A DNA stretch of 7,651 nt from a candidate division TA06 bacterium SM23_40 (lineage in GTDB: Bacteria > LJUI01 > SM1-40), in the NCBI GenBank assembly GCA_001303705.1, contig LJUI01000178.1:1-7651 (forward strand), in the 5' to 3' direction. Both the position numbers and the translations under genes were made by a program. The notes beneath the pieces were generated by a model. The model saw only the letters and a program-made list of their open reading frames with translations, was not told where the DNA came from and ran no database searches. Position 1 is the first letter of the stretch. Each line of letters opens with the position of its first letter. Positions 4,594-7,651 of the stretch are shown one piece after another.

Positions 4594-7262
4594 GGAGATT
4601 CAAGCCGTTGGCCGGTATCGGCAAGAGAGCTCGGCAGGAATGGGCACGGCCCGCCGTCTGTCGCGACCTCGTCATACCAGGCCATGAGGTTGTAGAACTG
4701 GCCGCAAAAGCCGTCTTTCGTCGAATCCTGGCCAGTACTGTCATAGATCGCCGGGTTCGTCAGATCGCCTCCTATACCATCACCATTGTCATCGAAGAGC
4801 GGGTACTCGGGAGGCGAGGCGGCATTCGAATGGGGTGTTTCCCACTCATACGCCTCGTCGAGGGCGATGTACCCATCTCCATTCCTGTCCGAAGACGAAG
4901 GAACGACATTGTCCGGATATCCACCACGCATCGCCAGTCGCCACATACCAGCCCACCCGTAGGAGTTGGGTTGATTGGCCCGGACGGAGGTGGCGGTGAT
5001 CACGCGCCGCTCATCGCTGCATAGACCCTGCATGTGAGACATGATCGCACCACTATAGCAGGGATTGTATGCCCCGATGTAGGCCCTGCACTCTATGTTG
5101 TCGATCCAGTCTCTCAGCTCAGTGAAGTAGACAAACCCGTTATGGACCTCGAAGCCGCTCGTATTGCCGTGATCGACCCACCAGACATGCACCAGATCAT
5201 CCTGAGTGACCTTCGCTGCAACAGTGTCGAACGCTGCCTGCACATTCGCCTTGGTGCTGATATCATCGACGAGCTCAGGGTGGACGTTGGCGCTATCGCC
5301 GTAGGAGAGGTAGATGATGTCCTCAGGGGCGAATCCCCAGTCCATGAGGGTCCACACCTTCCCCGATGTGTCGTTCCAATACCATCTGTACATCTGACCG
5401 CTCACGTTCCCACCCATGACGACGATCGCGTACCGATGGCCATAGGGCTTCCATTGGCCCGCGCCGGAACTCACTACGAATTCAAACGTGTCCTCGTCAT
5501 AGAGCGTGGAAGGTGGCACCCCGATCCTCGAGCGGTACCCGTATAGACCGGGCGGCGCCGCCAGCGGGACGTCGTGATAGAGGTGATGCTGCACCGTGGC
5601 CTGCGCAGGCAGCGTGTAGTGATCGGGCCCCATGATGCCGCGCGAGTTGCCGTTCGGCATGATGGCGTCCGTCAGGACCCAGAACGGCTCCGGCTCTGTC
5701 CAGCGATTGATGGCCGTATAGGTCACTCCGAGCGCCCCTCCAGGCGAAACCTCAGTGGTATCCGGCGTCAAGTAGAGCGTCACATAGTCATCCTGATCGA
5801 AATAGTGCGCCCCCATGTCGCTGCGCGTGCCATCCGGGTCCAGCGAGTCAGGATGGCCTGCATCTACGCAGGGCGAGCCCCACAAGAGCCGATAGTCTCC
5901 TCTGTCGGCCAGAACGAACATCGGATCGAGGTCGATGTTACCCGGGCCCGGCCAGCCTCCGTCAACGTCAGAATAGCCCACGCTGAACGAGGCCATCAAC
6001 TCGCCATAGATCTCATCTCCCATCCAGGTTCCCGTATCTCTCCAACAGATGGAGTTCAACACATCAATGACAATCTGGATATTCGCGTAGGCATAGAGGC
6101 CGCCTCCCTTGAAGGCCGTGTTTGAGGTAATTGTGTTCCCACAGACCGGGATCGAGCAATTCCAGAAGCCGATACCTCCTCCGCCTCCACTCGGGGCGAC
6201 ATTCTCTGACACGACATTGCCCGCGATCGAACCGTTATTGAAGTTTTTCAAGTATATACCGCCGCCATTGGCGCCAGCTCTGTTCCTGGTGAGGACATTG
6301 CTATGGACAGCGCCACCCATCCCAGGAATCACATTCGACAGGTAGAGGTGGATCCCACCACCGTCACCGCTTGCCGAGTTGTCTGTTATCACATTATCCG
6401 TTATCGCTCCTGAAAACGTATGGAAGCAACTGATCCCGCCGCCTATTCCCGAATCGCCCACGGCGCTGTTGAATCTGATCTCGTTCTGCGAGATCGTATC
6501 GCTGTCGAGGACATAGGAACAGACTCCTCCCCCGATCGACGCAGTGTTCTCTCTGATGGTATTGTGCATGATGGTCGAGACGCACTTGTACGTGAAGACT
6601 CCCCCTCCCATCGTCATCACCGTCGGATAGCCGGTCGTGTCAGCAACGTTACCGACAATCTCGTTGTAGGTGATCACGGGTCTACTCTGGGAGAACATCA
6701 TCCCCCCGCCAGCACCGGATGAATTCTCCGTGAACGTATTGTAAGTCACTGTGGCGTTGGAAGAGTCGATGCCGCAGAGGCCTCCTCCGTTGTGAACGGC
6801 GTGATTCCGACGAACCACGTTATGGATCACGGTCGGGGAACTGTTGATGCACATGATCCCACCGCCGAGCCATCTGTCGTACTCGTTCTTGTACCCCTGT
6901 CCGTTCTGGATCGTGAATCCCCGAATCACCGCATCCGAGGTCTCGCCGCTGCAGAAAATCACGACAGACGCTGTATCGGCCATCCCGACGACGGCCGTAT
7001 CCGCGTCTATGATCGTGTTCTCGATTGTCTGGATGTTGCCAGTGTACAGATACTCGCTGGTGACCAGAATCTTCTTTCCCAGGAAGTTAAGCCGCTCGTA
7101 GTATACTCCCTCTGCCACCAACACAGTATCGCCGTCCACCGCAGCATCGATTCCTGCCTGGATAGCTGGATACTCGCCCGGCACGTGGAGAACCGTCGCC
7201 GCGGCACCAGCACACAGCCCCAGCACCAGAACCGCACCCACAAGGGTCGTCGGCTGTCTCAT
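4494..7262 (-). CDS. Exported beta-helix protein with C13/legumain-like cysteine peptidase domain
   Basis: This 922-residue protein starts with a Sec signal peptide (h-region about 5-20, likely cleavage after AAA at 20-22). A right-handed parallel beta-helix spans about 25-490, opening with LHVPGEYPAIQAGIDAA and carrying ten GGG turns between 133 and 389, spaced 25-34 residues; it closes with SPCVDAGHPDSLDPDG and SDMGAHYF. An Ig-like module follows at about 493-600. The peptidase domain runs from RYAIVVMGG (610) to about 865, with the clan CD dyad His698-Gly699 (WWVDHGN) and Cys735 (YNPCYSG). DRNGDGYIALDE (792-803) is an EF-hand-like calcium loop and DDNGDG (824-829) a second, shorter one. 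I chose the ATG at 7262 over an in-frame start at 7445 because GAGGAGG lies about 10 nt before it and the signal peptide begins there. The last 33 residues (LESPCRRYPSTV onward) look like out-of-frame Kelch sequence. It probably acts at the cell surface or is secreted; its substrate is unknown. Confidence 0.85.
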   Translation of the reverse strand: MRQPTTLVGAVLVLGLCAGAAATVLHVPGEYPAIQAGIDAAVDGDTVLVAEGVYYERLNFLGKKILVTSEYLYTGNIQTIENTIIDADTAVVGMADTASVVIFCSGETSDAVIRGFTIQNGQGYKNEYDRWLGGGIMCINSSPTVIHNVVRRNHAVHNGGGLCGIDSSNATVTYNTFTENSSGAGGGMMFSQSRPVITYNEIVGNVADTTGYPTVMTMGGGVFTYKCVSTIMHNTIRENTASIGGGVCSYVLDSDTISQNEIRFNSAVGDSGIGGGISCFHTFSGAITDNVITDNSASGDGGGIHLYLSNVIPGMGGAVHSNVLTRNRAGANGGGIYLKNFNNGSIAGNVVSENVAPSGGGGGIGFWNCSIPVCGNTITSNTAFKGGGLYAYANIQIVIDVLNSICWRDTGTWMGDEIYGELMASFSVGYSDVDGGWPGPGNIDLDPMFVLADRGDYRLLWGSPCVDAGHPDSLDPDGTRSDMGAHYFDQDDYVTLYLTPDTTEVSPGGALGVTYTAINRWTEPEPFWVLTDAIMPNGNSRGIMGPDHYTLPAQATVQHHLYHDVPLAAPPGLYGYRSRIGVPPSTLYDEDTFEFVVSSGAGQWKPYGHRYAIVVMGGNVSGQMYRWYWNDTSGKVWTLMDWGFAPEDIIYLSYGDSANVHPELVDDISTKANVQAAFDTVAAKVTQDDLVHVWWVDHGNTSGFEVHNGFVYFTELRDWIDNIECRAYIGAYNPCYSGAIMSHMQGLCSDERRVITATSVRANQPNSYGWAGMWRLAMRGGYPDNVVPSSSDRNGDGYIALDEAYEWETPHSNAASPPEYPLFDDNGDGIGGDLTNPAIYDSTGQDSTKDGFCGQFYNLMAWYDEVATDGGPCPFLPSSLADTGQRLESPCRRYPSTVPTSGELFTMGSSMSSVATRLALIR

Positions 7263-7285
7263 GATATCTCTGCCTCCTCGCTGCA

Positions 7286-7435
7286 CTACCCCACCATAAG
7301 ATAGACACCCCCAACAGTCACCGCTGCGTGCCCGCTCCCAGCCAGCAAAAAGACCCGAGCAGCTCCACCGCTCAGGTCCAGAAATCTCTGAGATGTTCTG
7401 CCCGGGCAACGGGGCTCTTTGCCACCCGGTTTCAT
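7286..7435 (-). CDS. Possible 49-codon leader peptide overlapping the terminator
   Basis: An ATG at 7435 opens a 49-codon frame beginning MKPGGKEPRCPG and ending VYLMVG, stopping at 7286, 23 bp before the start of the large exported protein. It runs through the terminator hairpin at 7347-7378. The only Shine-Dalgarno-like sequence, GAGAGGA, lies about 12 nt upstream, which is long. No codon run typical of amino-acid attenuators is present. It could be a regulatory leader peptide, but chance is equally likely. Confidence 0.15.
   Translation of the reverse strand: MKPGGKEPRCPGRTSQRFLDLSGGAARVFLLAGSGHAAVTVGGVYLMVG
7347..7378 (-). terminator. Rho-independent terminator with T5 tract
   Basis: On the minus strand GACCTGAGC (7378-7370), a 9-nt loop, and GCTCGGGTC (7360-7352) form a 9-bp stem with one U-G wobble, followed at once by TTTTT (7351-7347). 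The wobble would be a C-A mismatch on the opposite strand, and the T-run is on this side, so orientation is clear. It ends 84 bp before the start of the large exported protein, and no recognisable protein gene lies upstream of it in the window. Confidence 0.75.
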
Positions 7436-7496
7436 GGCCGCACACCGTCCTCTCGGGCGCATCTGCCCGTACAGGACAGGTACCGACCGCCGCCCA
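7347..7496 (-). ncRNA. Candidate structured small RNA or leader/attenuator (~150 nt)
   Basis: The span from the predicted transcription start (about 7496) to the terminator T-run is about 150 nt and can fold into a chain of hairpins. Hairpin A (7447-7477) has an outer GTCCT/AGGAC stem, a small asymmetric internal loop, and an inner CGGGC/GCCCG stem. Hairpin B (7402-7429) pairs nine positions, including three G-U wobbles that exist only in the minus-strand RNA. Hairpin C (7379-7400) pairs CAGAA/TTCTG and ATC/GAT around a small loop and abuts the terminator. I compared it by eye with SRP RNA, 6S RNA, GEMM, FMN, TPP, guanidine and T-box cores and saw none of their signature sequences. It could be a stand-alone sRNA, or a leader that controls the exported protein gene by attenuation. 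Confidence 0.45.
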
Positions 7497-7502
7497 GTGT
7501 GG

Positions 7503-7532
7503 ATTCTACATCAAGCACGCCACCCGTGTCAA
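7503..7532 (-). promoter_or_regulatory. Near-consensus sigma70 promoter
   Basis: On the minus strand TTGACA (7532-7527; six of six) is followed after 18 bp by TAGAAT (7508-7503; five of six), with TG directly before the -10. It is the best promoter in the window. Transcription should start near 7496 and first produce the structured segment ending at the terminator at 7347. Confidence 0.7.
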
Positions 7533-7569
7533 CTACATAGCCGCCGCCCGCCGCGCCAGTCACGCATCG

Positions 7570-7584
7570 CTGACGATACGTCAG
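7570..7584. repeat. Inverted repeat CTGACG-ATA-CGTCAG
   Basis: A perfect 6-bp inverted repeat with a 3-bp centre. It lies 38 bp upstream of the -35 box of the promoter at 7503-7532, a position suited to a regulator-binding site. It borders the tandem repeats on its right. Confidence 0.4.
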
Positions 7585-7589
7585 ATCAG

Positions 7590-7648
7590 CCGTATCGCCA
7601 GATAGCCCGCTCGGCCGTATCGCCTGAGGCCCGCTCGGCCGTATCGCC
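7590..7648. repeat. Degenerate tandem repeat, 24/25-bp period
   Basis: Two identical 20-bp units occupy 7605-7624 and 7629-7648 (each ending GGCCGTATCGCC), 24 bp apart. A third, degenerate copy retains CCGTATCGCC at 7590-7599, 25 bp before the next core. The array probably continues past the window edge. Read on the minus strand the period of 24 would encode an 8-residue repeat (SGDTAERA), but the 25-bp step breaks the frame. The array may be upstream regulatory sites, a minisatellite, or the decayed end of a repeat-coding gene. Confidence 0.65.
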
Positions 7649-7651
7649 CGA

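Noticed and set aside
4593-4610. Programmed -1 ribosomal frameshift site
   Set aside because: No X-XXY-YYZ heptamer is present in the overlap before the Kelch sequence begins, and no obvious stimulatory hairpin follows.
4600-7262. Several plus-strand frames of 100-180 codons
   Set aside because: They are shadows of the beta-helix/peptidase gene, with no ribosome binding sites or recognisable domains.
7462-7650. Open minus-strand frame from the right edge ending VRP before 7436, reading SGDTADLTYRQR and onward
   Set aside because: It crosses the tandem repeats, which are open in all three frames, and also the near-consensus promoter. The 25-bp step breaks any repeat reading frame. A gene end cannot be excluded without the sequence to the right.
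7590-7651. CRISPR-like repeats
   Set aside because: The units are directly adjacent with only about 4 bp between 20-bp copies, so there are no spacers.

Overview
The window looks like a chromosomal piece from a GC-rich Gram-negative bacterium. The clues are exported proteins with Sec signal peptides, an E. coli-type glutaminyl-tRNA synthetase, and a large GGG-turn beta-helix protein whose mature N-terminus (LHVPGEYPAIQAGIDAA) is of a kind common in uncultivated FCB-like phyla (Eisenbacteria, Krumholzibacteriota, Latescibacterota and relatives). That placement is inference from style, not a phylogenetic result. Every gene I can support is on the minus strand, so the window is read from right to left.

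Right end (7651 to 7263): degenerate 24/25-bp tandem repeats, then a near-consensus sigma70 promoter (TTGACA, 18 bp, TAGAAT), about 150 nt of potentially structured RNA, and an intrinsic terminator with a T5 tract. The next start codon, with a good ribosome binding site, is 84 bp further on. This is either a small non-coding RNA gene or a leader/attenuator for the large gene below. It is the most unusual non-coding signal in the window.

Surface-protein block (7262 to 3859): a 922-residue exported protein with a signal peptide, a right-handed beta-helix carrying ten GGG turns, an Ig-like module, a C13/legumain-like cysteine peptidase domain (His698, Cys735) and EF-hand-like calcium loops. A five-blade Kelch propeller follows in the -1 frame and overlaps its 3' end by 100 bp. 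The Kelch frame has a stop just upstream, only a GTG start, no Shine-Dalgarno and no signal peptide, so the two reading frames probably represent one roughly 1,130-residue protein split by a frameshift. Inverted repeats and a terminator-like hairpin follow the Kelch stop.

Housekeeping block (3858 to 597): a 474-bp intergenic region with a candidate promoter, then glnS (564 aa), a small cupin (122 aa) and a four-helix membrane protein (149 aa). Gaps are 107 and 167 bp, so co-transcription is possible but not tight.

Left end (596 to 1): 524 bp without a convincing gene but with two strong hairpins, then the first 24 codons of another exported protein that leaves the window.
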